Source: Eledone cirrhosa
Taxonomy: Eukaryota; Mollusca; Cephalopoda; Octopoda; Eledonidae
Assembly: GCA_964016885.1 (NCBI GenBank)
Contig: OZ024741.1
Location: forward strand, 34,172,027 to 34,236,026
Reading direction: 5' to 3'
DNA: 64,000 nucleotides
Shown: in pieces, positions 20,500-31,025 of the stretch
Layout: each line of letters starts with the position of its first letter
How positions within the stretch are numbered: the first letter of the stretch is position 1
Position numbers and translations under genes: made by a program
The notes under the pieces: generated by a model
Databases searched by the model: none
Seen by the model: the letters and a program-made list of their open reading frames with translations, nothing else
What the model was told of the DNA's origin: nothing

Positions 20500-20870
20500 T
20501 AATAATAATAGGCTCTAATTTATGCACAAGGCCAGCAATTTTACTCCATTATTTGACACTTTATTTTATCAACTTAACCCTTTAACATTTAAACCAACCA
20601 TATCCGGCCAGAATTCTCTCACCTCTTTCTGTTTTAACTGGCTGTCACCAGCCACTCATCCTGATGTTAAAGTATTGTTCTCAAAATAAATAATATCAAA
20701 ATCTCATAGATTATGTGAGGTAAAGCCTTAACTGTAAAAATACAATAGTATATATAGAGTAATGTAAATGGTAAAGGGTTAAAGGTAAAAGCAAAGTTGG
20801 CCATACTAAGATATGAACTCAGAGATGAATGACCAGAACAAATAACACAAGGCATTCTGTTAATGGTTTT
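20500..20870 (-). mobile_element. Type 1 SINE interrupted by MITE A
   Basis: The SINE 3' part (20500-20573: TGCACAAGGCCAGCAATTTT and CACTTTATTTTATCAAC) and 5' part (20783-20870: GCAAAGTTGGCCATACTAAG and TATGAACTCAGAG) flank a TTAA-to-TTAA MITE A. The order is collinear with intact SINEs, so the MITE inserted into the SINE. Confidence 0.7.
20574..20782 (+). mobile_element. MITE A, complete, 209 bp, TTAA at both ends
   Basis: It starts TTAACCCTTTAACATTTAAA and ends GTAAATGGTAAAGGGTTAA. Its interior has GTTCTCAAAATAAATAATAT and TCATAGATTATGTGAGGTAA. The ends are inverted (CCCTTTA and TAAAGGG) and the flanks are TTAA, as for piggyBac-type elements. It has no coding capacity. Confidence 0.78.
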
Positions 20871-20884
20871 ATGATGCTTCCAAT

Positions 20885-21372
20885 ACAGTAAATAGTAATA
20901 ATAATAAGGGTTTCTGATTTCGGCACAAGGCCAGCAATTTTGGGGCAGGTAAAGTCAATTAAATCGACCCAGTGTGTTACTGGTACTTTATTTTATCACT
21001 CCATATGGACGTGAAGGTGTGTGGCTGTGTGGTTAGAGAATTAGATTTGCAATCGTGAGGTTGTGAGTTCGATACCCAGACCGGGCGATGCATTATGTCC
21101 TTGAGCAAGACACTTTCACATTGTTCCTTCTGTCCGGATCTGTGACGGGTAGATAGTATTAGCAATTGGAAAGACCAATGGAAGCATTTTTTCCTCAGTC
21201 TGATTTGATGAGTGCCACTCCACTCGTTAAGTGAATGAGGTCAGGGATCTTGTCGATTGACTGTTATGTGGATGAAAGGCAAAGCTAACCTTGGCGGGAT
21301 TTGAACTCAGAACATAAAGGGCCGTAACTGTGTCACAAAGCATGTTGTCCGACGCTCTACCAATTACTACCA
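20885..21372 (-). mobile_element. Type 1 SINE interrupted by a type 2 SINE
   Basis: The outer SINE 3' part (20885-21003: CGGCACAAGGCCAGCAATTT, long subtype with TCAATTAAATCGACCCAG, up to CTTTATTTTATC) resumes at 21272. There GGATGAAAGGCAAAGCTAAC, GATTTGAACTCAGAACATAA and CGACGCTCTACCAATTACTA complete it. The interruption falls at the GACCCCGTAAG position of the outer SINE. Confidence 0.75.
21004..21271 (+). mobile_element. Type 2 SINE, best preserved copy, nested
   Basis: GTGAAGGTGTGTGGCTGTGT leads into an A-box (TGGCTGTGTGGTTAGAG) and a B-box (TTGTGAGTTCGATACCCAGA). The body is TGTCCTTGAGCAAGACACTT, then GAATGAGGTCAGGGATCTTG. This copy defines the family in the window. Confidence 0.75.
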
Positions 21373-21490
21373 AAGGATTTTTAATTTAGGCACAAAGCCA
21401 GTTATTCGTGGGGATGTGAGTGTTAATTATACTGATCCAGTACTTTACTGGTACTTTATTTTATCTTTTTCAGAAGGATGACCAGCAAAT
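21373..21490 (-). mobile_element. Type 1 SINE 3' part feeding a minisatellite
   Basis: TTTAGGCACAAAGCCAGTTA and TTTACTGGTACTTTATTTTA, then AGGATGACCAGCAAATTTGA. The expected next segment (B-box region) is replaced by the 44-bp tandem array. Confidence 0.65.
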
Positions 21491-21775
21491 TTGACCTCTA
21501 GGAGATCTAAAATCTAGAGCTGAGATTCTAATTGTTGACCTCTGGGTGATCTAAGCCCCAGAGCTGACATTCTAATAGTTGACCTCTGGGGTATCTTAAC
21601 CCTAGGGCTGACATTCTAATAGTTGACCTCTGGTGGGATCATAGCCCTAGAGCTGACATTCTAATAGTTGACCTCTGGGTGATCTAAACCCTAGAGCTGA
21701 CATTCTAATAGTTGACCTCTGGGGTATCTTAACTCTAGAGCTGACATTCTAATAGTTGACCTCTTAACCCCTGTG
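21486..21775. repeat. 44-bp minisatellite derived from a SINE, about 6 copies
   Basis: Each unit starts GTTGACCTCTGGGTGATCTA and ends GAGCTGACATTCTAATA, 44-45 bases. The unit corresponds to the SINE segment between the GTTAACCTC and GACCCTCTAC positions, so the array is an internal expansion of the SINE at 21373. Confidence 0.75.
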
Positions 21776-21934
21776 TGCATCCATGCTCTTGGGCCCTTAA
21801 CTCCTGATGAAATCATAGGGGCATTTAAAACTCTGTATGACCCATCATTCTCCATGTCAGAACACAGTCGATATCCCCGAGAGAGAGTGAGAGAGAGATA
21901 GTGTGTGTGTAGATATAGAGGAGGAATTGACCCC

Positions 21935-22180
21935 AGTATTGAGCTGGTATTTTGTTTATCATCCTCAAAAAGATTAAAGCCAAAGTTGACCTTGGTGTGG
22001 TTTGAACTCGGAGCACAGAACTGGAAATACTGCTAAGTTTTTTATCCGACATTCTAATGACACAATGTCACACCCTACCCATAGGTACTTAACTGGTAAA
22101 TTATTTAATGTTTTATATTTTCCAAATGGATGAAAGTCAGTCCGGCCTGGGATTTGAACTCAGAATCTAAGCAAAAAACA
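21935..22180 (-). mobile_element. Two degenerate type 1 SINE fragments
   Basis: 21935-22065 (GCCAAAGTTGACCTTGGTGT and GGTTTGAACTCGGAGCACAG) and 22085-22180 (TGGATGAAAGTCAGTCCGGC and GGGATTTGAACTCAGAATCT). Both are old. Confidence 0.6.
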
Positions 22181-22440
22181 CTCAAAACATGCGTTCGTAT
22201 GCACACGTGTAAATATGACTGTGTGTGTCCCAGCACCCCTCCTCCTGTAATCCTGTCCCCAACACCGCCACCATATAGTTACAGCAGTAATATTAGATGC
22301 ATGACCTATATAATGATAATGTTCATCTCACCTGACCTACTTTTTTATCATAACTGTTGACCTCTGACATTAAACAACTAACATCATCACTAGAGGTCTC
22401 TCTCCCCCTCTTCCCTTCTCTACTACTACTGCCCTCAATT
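22181..22440. other. No gene seen
   Basis: Mixed unique sequence with CCTCC runs and no recognised element. Confidence 0.45.
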
Positions 22441-22800
22441 GTACAGTAGTTGTGGTAGTTGTAATGGTGTTTGTACTTGTGGTGGCTATAAGTGTGATTG
22501 TTGTACTTGTGGATGTAGTAGTGGTGGTGGTAGTTATAGTTGCAGTAGTAATGTTGTAGTTGTAGTCATGGTATGAGCTGTAGTAGTGGTGGTGGTTATA
22601 GTTGTAGTAGGTGTAGTGGTTGTGGTGGTAGTTGTAGTAGTTGTAGTGGTTGTGGTTATAGTTGTGGCTGTCGGCCTGATGATTGTAGTAGCAGATGTGG
22701 AAGTTGTTGTTGTTGTGATGGTGGTGGTGGTAGTGGTGGTTGTAGTTAGGGTGATATTTGTGGAATTGTGGTGGTGGTGGTGGTGGTAGCTCTGCTTCTT
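22440..22800. repeat. GGTGGTAGT/TTGTAGTAG trinucleotide repeat
   Basis: About 360 bases dominated by TAG, TGG and TTG triplets. Tyr/His/Asn or Val frames on either strand are compositional. Confidence 0.88.
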
Positions 22801-22934
22801 TTCTCACACACCACTCAAGTTGTAAAGACCTTCCTCTCTCTATTCCCCCTCTCTATCTATCTATCTCTCCCTCACATATACTATGTTCTTTTTCTAAACC
22901 CCCTCCCCCATATCTTTTATATAAAACTACCAAT

Positions 22935-23125
22935 AAATAATGGGTCTGATTGGGAACTGCAGCCAGGGGCCCTACCAAATCTAAAATACCCCCAAAATTA
23001 ATGATTTTGCTACCATAAATACGACACAAGCCGCACCGCCCATACTCTAATGAAATGTTCAGCCAGGGGCCCCAAGCGAGCTTTATCATTCCCCTGCCAG
23101 TTAAGTAAAAAGAGGGGTTCATTCT
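22935..23125. other. Unclassified repeat-like segment with a duplicated GCAGCCAGGGGCCC motif
   Basis: CAGCCAGGGGCCCTACC (22962) and TCAGCCAGGGGCCCCAAG (23060) are two near-identical motifs about 100 bases apart, with AATTAATGATTTTGCTACC between them. I do not recognise the family. Confidence 0.35.
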
Positions 23126-23184
23126 ATAATACACTGGAAGTCATCCCAATTATCCAAACATACTTTTATTGACAAATTATTTGG

Positions 23185-23310
23185 GTATTGTTGTTGGTGT
23201 TGTTGTTGCTAGTATTGTTGTTACTGTTGCTGGTATTGTTGTTGTTGCTGGTATTGTTGTTGTTGTTGCTGGTATTGTTGTTGTTGTTGGTATTGTTGTG
23301 GTTTGCTTTA
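23185..23310. repeat. TATTGTTGTTGTTGCTGG minisatellite
   Basis: Imperfect units of 18-24 bases, six or so copies. Confidence 0.88.
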
Positions 23311-24160
23311 AAGAATCTCTTCGTTAAAAAGTTTTTAAATGAGAAACGCGAATAGAATGATAATGTATCTATGTTCGCTTTTTTCTATCACTCCATCTCT
23401 CTCTGTCTCTCACTCACTCTCTATCCTCCCCCTCACATACACATGCCCACCTTTCACTATCACTTTCTCTCTCTTACTCATTCTTTTATTATGAGTTAAA
23501 TCCTGCTAGGATGGATATTTCATTTTATTGTACCGGTAATACTCTGGGATTGACTCAGTGAACCATACACCTGCTTTTTCCCTTTTTTAAAACAAACAAA
23601 AACAAGGTGCTCATGACCCCAAATGAGGATTTAGTATTTGACTGACATTGTATGGCCCTAGGCCAGGTCTGATCCAGTAGATGGCACACAGGGTACAGGG
23701 TAATCCACATTTTATATAGCCCCAGGCCAGCTCCTCTCCAGTAGACGAACATCACACTGGTAGTCTAAAGCTGACCAACTAAACTCAGTGTGGGATATAC
23801 CATATCTGAGGACTATCCCTGCACACTGTGACATTCAGTGATAAATCATGTGGTGTGCTGTAGAAAGCTTGGATATATTGAACTCTGTTCAACTGTTTGG
23901 TTTATTTCTGTACATCCATTGATTCTGATAATAATCACTGCAGAGGCTGGCCTGGTTGTATTGCTCAAGTTGTATTGTTAGTGGTGTACATGGCAGCAGA
24001 GTAGCCATTAATGTACGTCTTCTCTATGCTGCTCTGTACTGAGTGAAACAAATACGAGTTCCACTTCGCAATCATTAGGTCTAATGTTAGGGCTGGCTGT
24101 GTTGCGTCTTGGACAAGTACCGTTTACCATAGCCTCGCATCAACCTGTGCCTTGTGAGGG
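23311..24160. other. No gene seen; duplicated GGCCAG block
   Basis: Two related strings, CCCTAGGCCAGGTCTGATCC (23647) and CCCCAGGCCAGCTCCTCTCC (23720), each followed by AGTAGA. This is probably a short internal duplication. No splice-bounded frame. Confidence 0.4.
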
Positions 24161-24164
24161 AAAT

Positions 24165-24290
24165 TGGGTAGACGCGTGTGTGCGAAGTGCGATGCTGCAT
24201 GGCAGTGAAACATGTGTTGAGAGACTGCAGAGGACAGGCATAGACTGGAGAGAAATGAAGTAACCATACTTATGAAAGCATTTCTTCGGG
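24165..24290 (+). pseudogene. LINE-A ORF relic
   Basis: Frame translation gives DACVRSAMLHGSET, matching RLYDACIRTAMLHGSETW of the intact copies, then loses similarity after ERLQRT. It is only about 120 bases and abuts a TA array at 24310-24335. Confidence 0.6.
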
Positions 24291-25687
24291 AAATGTTATG
24301 CATACAGCTTATATATATATATATATATATATATATGCTGTATATAATTATTAAGGCTAAAAAGTGAGTCTCGTTATTCTGCACTTACGCCTGTTTATCA
24401 CAGGGTCATCAGACACGTTCTTGTAACTCCAGAGTAACAAGACTCTATTTAGCATATATATAATGTGTGTGTGTACAGCAAAATATAATTTCAATGCACA
24501 CACACACACACACATATGTGTGCGTGTGAACTGGCGTATATTTTGTGTCCTATCATTTCATATAACGTAACACCAGTATGAGTTTCGTTTTTCTCTCTCA
24601 TAACGTTTTATATTTCAGTCAGATAGAATTAAGTTGGTTTCTTTTTTATATTATTATTACTTCATTTATTTACTTCCTCAGTTAGAGATATTGTAAAAAT
24701 TATATTGGCAGACATATATTATATTTCTGTTTATTACTTCTATCACCTTTATTTCAATCTAATGTTAAGCTTATAGAAAGTGGTGCTATTTTCTGTTTAC
24801 ATTTAGACGTATTCAACGTAAAAAGAACAACAAAAGACCTCATATGTATCTGAATTATGATATAACATATATATATTTCTCTTTCGTTATCTCTGATATC
24901 AAAGCTATAAAAACCTTCAAAGTGATATAGCTGTAAGTTGTGATAGGTTATTATTTTATTGTAGATATTCAATATTTTATTATAAATGGTTGCTTTCTTG
25001 TAAGTCGCTATTAATTTAAATTCTAGGCTAAAATTTAATAACAGTTGTAAAATCTGTTTGCTTGTTTTTTTTTGTGATTTGATTTTGTTTTTACTTGTTG
25101 AGTGTTTATTAAAACTTTCCATGAACCCATCTAAATATATGACAAATGAAATATTTTTTTTATAAGGTGGGGTGTAAACATCGTTTGTTTAAGCCTGGAT
25201 TGTCAGCCAGCTAACGCCATATTTGATCACAGCTCAACTCGTGATCCACACACAACATAACATTTCTCCTTCTTCCCTAACTGGTGATTCTGACTAAAGT
25301 GGTCATGTGTTATAGTTACAATGTGAACAATGACTTCTTGTGCATGCAGTTTACACACACATACACAAAATAGCTGACTAAATGCACACGAGCTTTTCTA
25401 CTTTTTTTTTTTTGTTGCTTTTCCTTTCTCCCTTCTCTTACTCTTGTCTATCCTATTTCTTCTATCTCTTATTCTATATTCTGGAGAAGGACTAACGTCC
25501 AAAACGTCAAGACTCTTTTATTATATATACAAATTAATGTATATATATCAAAATTGTACTATGCTGTTTTGTGTTGTTTTCTCTTGTTGACTTTTCGCAC
25601 ACACGCATTCACACCCATGCACATACACGCACACGCATACACACATATACATATATTCTTCATACCTTTGTCTATTTCTATTTACAG
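24291..25687. other. AT-rich sequence, presumed intron upstream of the exon at 25688
   Basis: TA array (24310-24335), CA/TG runs (24465-24530, 25600-25650), and an AT-rich stretch 24580-25150 without elements. At 25481-25507, CTGGAGA, a GGAC-TAAC-GTCC hairpin and AAAACG form a hammerhead-like string. No exon found. Confidence 0.45.
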
Positions 25688-25799
25688 GGTCTGGATTCTG
25701 ATGGCAGTAATACAGGAACAGTTCGACGTCGAAATAAAACAGTGGTGACACCAAAGATGGCAATGGAAAGTTTCAGATTATCTTTTCTTAACAATGAAG
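25688..25799 (+). CDS. Coding exon of an unidentified host gene (112 bp)
   Basis: A 112-base open segment lies between TTTCTATTTACAG (polypyrimidine tract and AG acceptor, ending at 25687) and AAG|GTAACA (donor from 25800). It translates in phase 0 as GLDSDGSNTGTVRRRNKT, then VVTPKMAMESFRLSFLNNE, and leaves one base (phase 1). The peptide is not low-complexity, has no repeat counterpart in the window, and looks like a conserved intracellular protein segment with a basic RRRNK stretch and Ser/Thr-rich flanks. I do not recognise the protein. The next exon candidate at 32344 starts in the matching phase. The surrounding repeats would be intronic. An alternative is a retrogene fragment, but the splice signals on both sides argue against it. 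Confidence 0.75.
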
Positions 25800-25959
25800 G
25801 TAACAACATTGTTTAGTTTTTAGAGGAGGGGTGTTTTTTTTCTTTTATGTTGGATGCAGGCTTTTTAGTTGATGTCATCTTAAGAGAGCAACATTTCTAA
25901 GGTGGGCTCAAGAAACATCACATTGCTGCTAAAAAGTACATGCAAGTATTGGTAGTCAT

Positions 25960-26011
<52 letters not shown>

Positions 26012-26160
26012 TCATCATTGTAAAGATAGATCTTATTGCCCTTAACCATTTCATATGTTTTCTGTTGTTTTTTAATGAAATATACAGCAAGTTTCAAGTA
26101 ATTTTAAACGCAATAAAAAGGTTTAGGATTACTTACTCTTTTCATTTATTAATATTAAAT
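25800..26160. other. Presumed intron: (CT)n tract and unique sequence
   Basis: A (CT)n run of about 25 units at 25958-26008. The rest is unique and AT-rich. Confidence 0.6.
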
Positions 26161-26178
26161 TAGTGTTTCGAACATAAC

Positions 26179-26187
<9 letters not shown>

Positions 26188-26224
<37 letters not shown>
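26188..26224. repeat. (TA)n microsatellite
   Basis: TG then TA run. The sequence from 26225 to 26440 is unassigned. Confidence 0.9.
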
Positions 26225-26498
26225 CCAACTTAAACAGCTTCATATGCAAATGAGATTAATCACCTCATTTACACACAAAAAAACTATATTTTCAGCTGTT
26301 TACAAATGCCGGCAGTTGCAAGAGTGAGAGGGGTCGTCCTGGCGAGAACCAGTTGAGTTCGAAATGGATCGACAATTGTCCCCCTTGCTTCTGCTGAACA
26401 CCGCTTGGTAGCATTGGCTGTCAGTGTTATTCATAGCAATGGCTTTCTAAATGTTCATTTATAAACATACCGTACTTCTTTAGAAATACGAAATTTAA

Positions 26499-26524
<26 letters not shown>

Positions 26525-26539
<15 letters not shown>

Positions 26540-26635
26540 TGGAACAGTCAACTTTATATAGTGGGATTGAACCTTGAACTATGCAATTGCAAAGTAAAGT
26601 CGTTACCCACACAGCCATGCCTGCACCCAACAAAA
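26525..26635 (-). mobile_element. Type 2 SINE fragment after a TA array
   Basis: GGGATTGAACCTTGAACTAT (B-box reversed) and TACCCACACAGCCATGCCTG (A-box reversed). The TA array is at 26503-26536. Confidence 0.6.
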
Positions 26636-26984
26636 CTACCAGTGGGTTGAGTTCACGTATTAAGTATTGGGTTAAGTTCAGTTGCTTATAACATGTTACA
26701 GGCTGATTAACAGAAAAATCAATGACTTACTCTAACGAAGGATACTTACTCTCTCTCTCCTTGAAAATAATGATTCCATATTGTGAATTATTTCTGTTTC
26801 TTCTATAATCATTATCTTCCTTTCTTTCTTTCTTTCTTCTTCTCCCCCCCCCCCTATCTCCTAACTTCCTTCCTCATTCCGGCTTTCACACCCCAACCTC
26901 TTCCCTCAATCTATTACTACCTGCCAGCTTCAGTTTATTATTAATCAAGATACCCCCAATTATCGTTATACATGGATGTATGTG

Positions 26985-27165
26985 GGTGGATGGGTAGTTG
27001 CTTATGTGCACCACTAACACTATCATCATCATCACCACTGCCACAACTATCATCATCATCAACACCACAACCGCCACATCCATCACCATCACTACCCCAC
27101 CACCACAACCATAACTATAACTACCACCATCACAACCACAACCACCACCACCATTGCACTCACAC
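26985..27165. repeat. CAC/ATC trinucleotide repeat
   Basis: ATCATCATCAACACCAC, CCACCACAACC and similar. Open frames are compositional. Confidence 0.85.
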
Positions 27166-27179
27166 ATACATATAATATC

Positions 27180-27740
27180 AATAAGCCCTAGCTACACTAA
27201 TCAGTGCCACATCTGAAGGTTCCATTGCAGCAGTGACTACTACTACTACTACTATTACAGCATCCTAACATTTGATCATAGTTCTACTTGTACTTGTGGC
27301 AGTGTTCACCTGGTGTGGGTTGAGCCAGCTCCATTGAAGGAATTCATGGTGTAAGTTCATTTCAATGGAGTTTCTTCAGGTGTTTGGTTTCACAAGTGGT
27401 GCCCATCCACAAGTATATCTACTTTAGGATAGTGCAATCTAAGCATTACATTGGTTATAGTGCTGAGCTCTCGTTTTCACACAACTCAATTTGGTGGAGC
27501 CAGTGTGGTGATGGGGATGCATGGGAGGGAGTTTGGCCAGCAGAGGCAATAAACACAACCTATTTGAGCCATTTTGTAGGCCAGCAGGAGCTCACCCCAC
27601 AGCCCAGCTCAGGCATATCAACCCTCAGATTTGCTTAAACAGGATTGATCTAGGTTTAAATAACAAAAGCAACAACAGCCTAATAAGCACTAGTCCTTTT
27701 TCTTTCTTTTCACAAGAATCAGTTCAGAGTTAGTCTAAAG
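27180..27740. other. No gene seen; short (ACT)n and unclassified sequence
   Basis: (CTA)n at 27238-27255. An open + frame at 27384-27638 has no acceptor or donor at its edges and no recognised domain. Confidence 0.4.
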
Positions 27741-27754
27741 AAATATGTAACAGG

Positions 27755-28100
27755 CATTTTTGGTGTGAGTGTGAGCATGTGTGTATTGTGGTGGGTATAC
27801 ATGTGTATACATACATATATGTATAGATGTGTATGTGTGTATGCATATGTATGTGTCTGCTGATGTCTAAATATGTGGATGTGTGCATGTGTAGATTACT
27901 ATTATATGTGAAATGTGTGTTCATATCTGAATGTGTGTGTATGTATGTATAACTGTTGTATGGGAAATGTGTGTTCATATCTGAATGTGTGTGTGTGTAT
28001 ATTCATATCTGAATGTGCATGTATGGATGTATACATGTATGTTCAAATGAATGTATGTGTATGTTTTGAACTGTATGTGTGTATGCATATATTGGCATTA
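27755..28100. repeat. TGTGTATGT-rich array with a 47-53-bp duplication
   Basis: GAAATGTGTGTTCATATCTG occurs at 27909 and again at about 27964, followed by AATGTGTGTG. Frames on both strands are compositional. Confidence 0.85.
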
Positions 28101-28189
28101 TAGTAAGTGAAATGTGATGCTATGGTTTAGTAAACGCCTGATAGGTGTGTGAATATTGCAGCTGTGTAGCACAGCGTATATACTACTAC

Positions 28190-28191
<2 letters not shown>

Positions 28192-28226
<35 letters not shown>

Positions 28227-28260
28227 TAGTATATATATATGTATGTGTGTATGTTGTATA
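28192..28260. repeat. (TA)n with TG
   Basis: TA run with one central interruption. Confidence 0.9.
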
Positions 28261-28576
28261 TGTATCAGTTGTAAAAATACCTTCTAGTAATCACCTCAAA
28301 AAATCAAAACTTATTTTATACCATAAAAAGATAAAAAATAAGTGAATTCTCCATCAATTAGAAAGAAGAATGTTCTATTTGTTCAATCAACAGGACTGCC
28401 TACACATTGGATTAATGTATAAGTGGCCGAGCATTCCACAGACACATGACCCCTTAACCCTTTATATGTCAGCTCGGCCAATACCAGCTCTGGTTCTATA
28501 AAATACAGCCACCTATTTTAAAGGTTTCCAATTTATATTAAAATCTTCCAACATAATTTTATATAAGAACCTCACA

Positions 28577-28791
28577 TTAACCCTTTAATGTTCAAACCGG
28601 CCAAAACCGGCCAGAATTCTCTACCTTTTTCTGTTGAAACTGGCAGTAACTGGTCACTCAAACTGATGTTAAGGTATTTTTCTCAAAATAAATACTTTCA
28701 AAATCTCATAGATTCAATATTATGTGAGATAAAGCATTTACCATGAAAATATAATAGTATATGTAGAGTAATGTGAATACTAAAGGGTTAA
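28577..28791 (+). mobile_element. MITE A nested in MITE B, 215 bp
   Basis: TTAACCCTTTAATGTTCAAA to AATACTAAAGGGTTAA, with the same interior as 20574-20782. The paralogous B element at 12678 has a single TTAA at the corresponding place (ATGTGTTAAGAAAATAAC), which shows TTAA target duplication. Confidence 0.82.
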
Positions 28792-28855
28792 GTTACTATC
28801 TTAGCAATGAAATAATTAATAATTTTAGTAAACCCCTCAAAATTCTTCATTAATT

Positions 28856-29166
28856 AATTGGCAGTATCGGTAGAGGGTTGGACGCCATGCTTTGCAGCAC
28901 AGTTACATCCCTTTACGGACTCAGTTCAAATCCCGCCGAGGTTAACTTTGCCTTTCATCCTTACGGGGTCGATAAAATAAAGTACCAGTAATGCACTGGG
29001 TAATTGCTGGCTTTGTGCCAAATGTAGAAACAATTAATTAATTAAAATTCCGCCAAGGTTAACTTTGCCTTTCATCCTTACGAGGTCCATAAAATAAAGT
29101 ACCAGTAATAAACTGGGATAATTGCTGGCCTTGTGCCAAAAGTAGAAACAATTAATTAATTAAAAT
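28856..29166 (+). mobile_element. Type 1 SINE partial dimer nested in MITE B
   Basis: A full SINE (28856-29036) is followed by a second copy lacking its 5' half. The second starts near TTCCGCCAAGGTTAACTTTG (29049) and ends AAACAATTAATTAATTAAAA. The flank CATTAATTAATTGGCAG on the left and the ATTAATTAATTAAAA tails suggest a TTAATTAA-type target duplication. Confidence 0.8.
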
Positions 29167-29209
29167 AGCTTGTATTTCATTAGAAATACAATCATGAAAG
29201 GGTTAATAC

Positions 29210-29760
29210 AGTCATGAAAGAGTTAATATAATCGCTAGGCAGAATATTGACACAAACAGTCCTCCGTGGATTAATAGTATAAGGGGCTGAGTGAGGAGTA
29301 CTCAACCAGGTGTAACCTTATTGTACTCCCCAGGCAGAATCAGTGTGATACTGTGTATATGATAGGAGTGGAACTTTTAATTGCAAGTACAGTTTCCATC
29401 TTCCTGCTTTCACCCACAAGGTTTATGCTGACTTAGGGCTGGGGCTATCCCTAAATACACTCCCCTCCACCATCACTCAATATCCTATTTAGATCTCTGA
29501 TTCCCCTTTCCTTGGCCAGCCATACCAACTTCAAATGTTTGGTGCCACCCACCCTCCACCCCAGTTGTATCTCTTCCTTTGCAAGAAGCATAGTCTTTTG
29601 TTATATTGTTACAGTCTGTATAGATTCCATAGGTCAAGATAGCCAAAATATTGACCAAATATTGGCAATGTTGAGTTTGGCAGGATTTGAACTGAGAATG
29701 TATAGAGTCATAAATATTGACCCAATATTAGCAATGTTGGGCTTGGCATGATTTGAACTG
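29210..29760. other. No gene seen; a roughly 70-base duplicated segment
   Basis: GTTTGGCAGGATTTGAACTG (29675) and GCTTGGCATGATTTGAACTG (29740), each preceded by AATATTGACC-like text, form a tandem duplication that includes a SINE B-box-like string. The rest is unassigned. Confidence 0.5.
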
Positions 29761-29763
29761 TAA

Positions 29764-30187
29764 ATGGATCATGAATCTTGGGTAATGACCGAAAGTCTAG
29801 GATCACAAATACAAGTGGCCGAAATGGGGTTCCTTCAGAGGGTCTTTAGTGTCTTTACTCGATAAAGTACCTAGCTCAGAGATGAGAGAGTCACTCCAGG
29901 TAGAGCAGCTGCTTCTCCGAATTGAGAGATCACAACTCCGATACTATGGGCATGTGGTTAGAATGTCTCAGGAAAGAATCACTGGACAGATTTTACAGGC
30001 AAAACCAACCAGCAGGAGACCCAGAGGTAGACACCGAGCAAGATGGTTGGATAACAACCATGAGCTTGGCTGGTCACACTTGGGGATCCAGCCGGATCAG
30101 TTGAAGATGGTTGCTTCTGACAGAAACTGTTGAAAGGAGTGTTTGAGGACTCTGCCCCCATAACCCTCTCAGGAATAAGAAGAAGAT
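29764..30187 (+). pseudogene. LINE-B 3' fragment, frameshifted, AAGAAG tail
   Basis: Conceptual translation over two frames gives HESWVMTESLGSQIQVAEMG, then after frame changes IERSQLRYYGHVVRMSQERI, then QAKPTSRRPRGRHRARWLDN. This is the C-terminal region of an RTE-like LINE, related to the 8950-9592 copy. It ends in AATAAGAAGAAG. Stops and at least one frameshift are present. Confidence 0.75.
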
Positions 30188-30880
30188 ATGTATAGAGTCA
30201 TAATTATTGACCAAATGTTGAACTCATAAATAGATAACATGAAATAACATAAAATATTTTGTCCAGTACTTTACTGAAACAGCCTGTCCAATGCCATGTG
30301 TCAGTATGGCTAAAATACTGACCTGCTTCATTGATAACATCTCTTGTACTATGGCATTACTATAGATAAGATGATCAGTGGCTTTATAACTTCATACAGT
30401 CTATATAATCAAGTAGAGCTGACCATGGAGGAGAGAGGGAGTAAACAACAAAAAATGGGGCTACTAATGACCAGTGTTGCATACAATTTGTCTGCTCATG
30501 GAGAGAGAAGGATGATGGTGGGGAGGGGACAAAAACAAACATAACAAATGGTCTATATTCACACTGTACATTTCTGCATTTGTACACACACACACACATA
30601 TTAGAATTTGTTACCCAACACACCAGAGCTAGTGTATGTGTTTGAAAGTTCTGCCAGATCTTTGCCACCACTACCAACAACAACAACAACCAAGCTGTAT
30701 TTCACTAGGCCACCACAGGATACCGTACTGCCATCTCACTGACCAGCCAAACACATCACCTCTCTAGCCATGACCACCACCACCCATCATTTTACTGACG
30801 TCATTCCTGCTGAGCTAAATGGATGAAGAGACCTTTTGTAAAGATTCTTGTCAGGACTAACTGACACACATGTTTCTCCC
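30188..30880. other. No gene seen
   Basis: Unique sequence with (ACA)n at 30672-30690. Short open frames lack splice signals and recognisable content. Confidence 0.45.
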
Positions 30881-30889
30881 TCTCTCTCT

Positions 30890-31025
30890 TGTTATATATA
30901 TATATATATATATACTCACACACACATATATATATACTCACACACACACATATATACTCACACACACTCATATATATATACACACACATATGTATATGTA
31001 TACACACACATATATTTATAGGTTA
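30890..31025. repeat. TA/CACACA microsatellite
   Basis: Alternating TATATA and CTCACACACA blocks. Confidence 0.92.

Larger units (their letters stand above)
28454..29206 (+). mobile_element. MITE B carrying a nested MITE A and a SINE dimer
   Basis: The outer ends are TTAACCCTTTATATGTCAGC (28454) and AATCATGAAAGGGTTAA (ends 29206). B sequence is present at 28454-28576, 28792-28855 and 29167-29206, in the same order as the uninterrupted B copy at 12678-12918. The two interruptions are a MITE A at 28577-28791 and a SINE dimer at 28856-29166. Immediately after the right end, ATACAGTCATGAAAGAGTTAA-like sequence repeats the last 20 bases, a short terminal duplication. Confidence 0.8.

Noticed and set aside
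21004..21080. Possible functional tRNA gene
   Set aside because: A- and B-box-like strings are present, but the flanks do not form an acceptor stem and the sequence is one of several SINE copies.
27384..27638. Plus-strand 84-codon frame considered as an exon between the two called exons
   Set aside because: No acceptor or donor at sensible positions and no recognisable protein content. The phase of the called exons does not require it.
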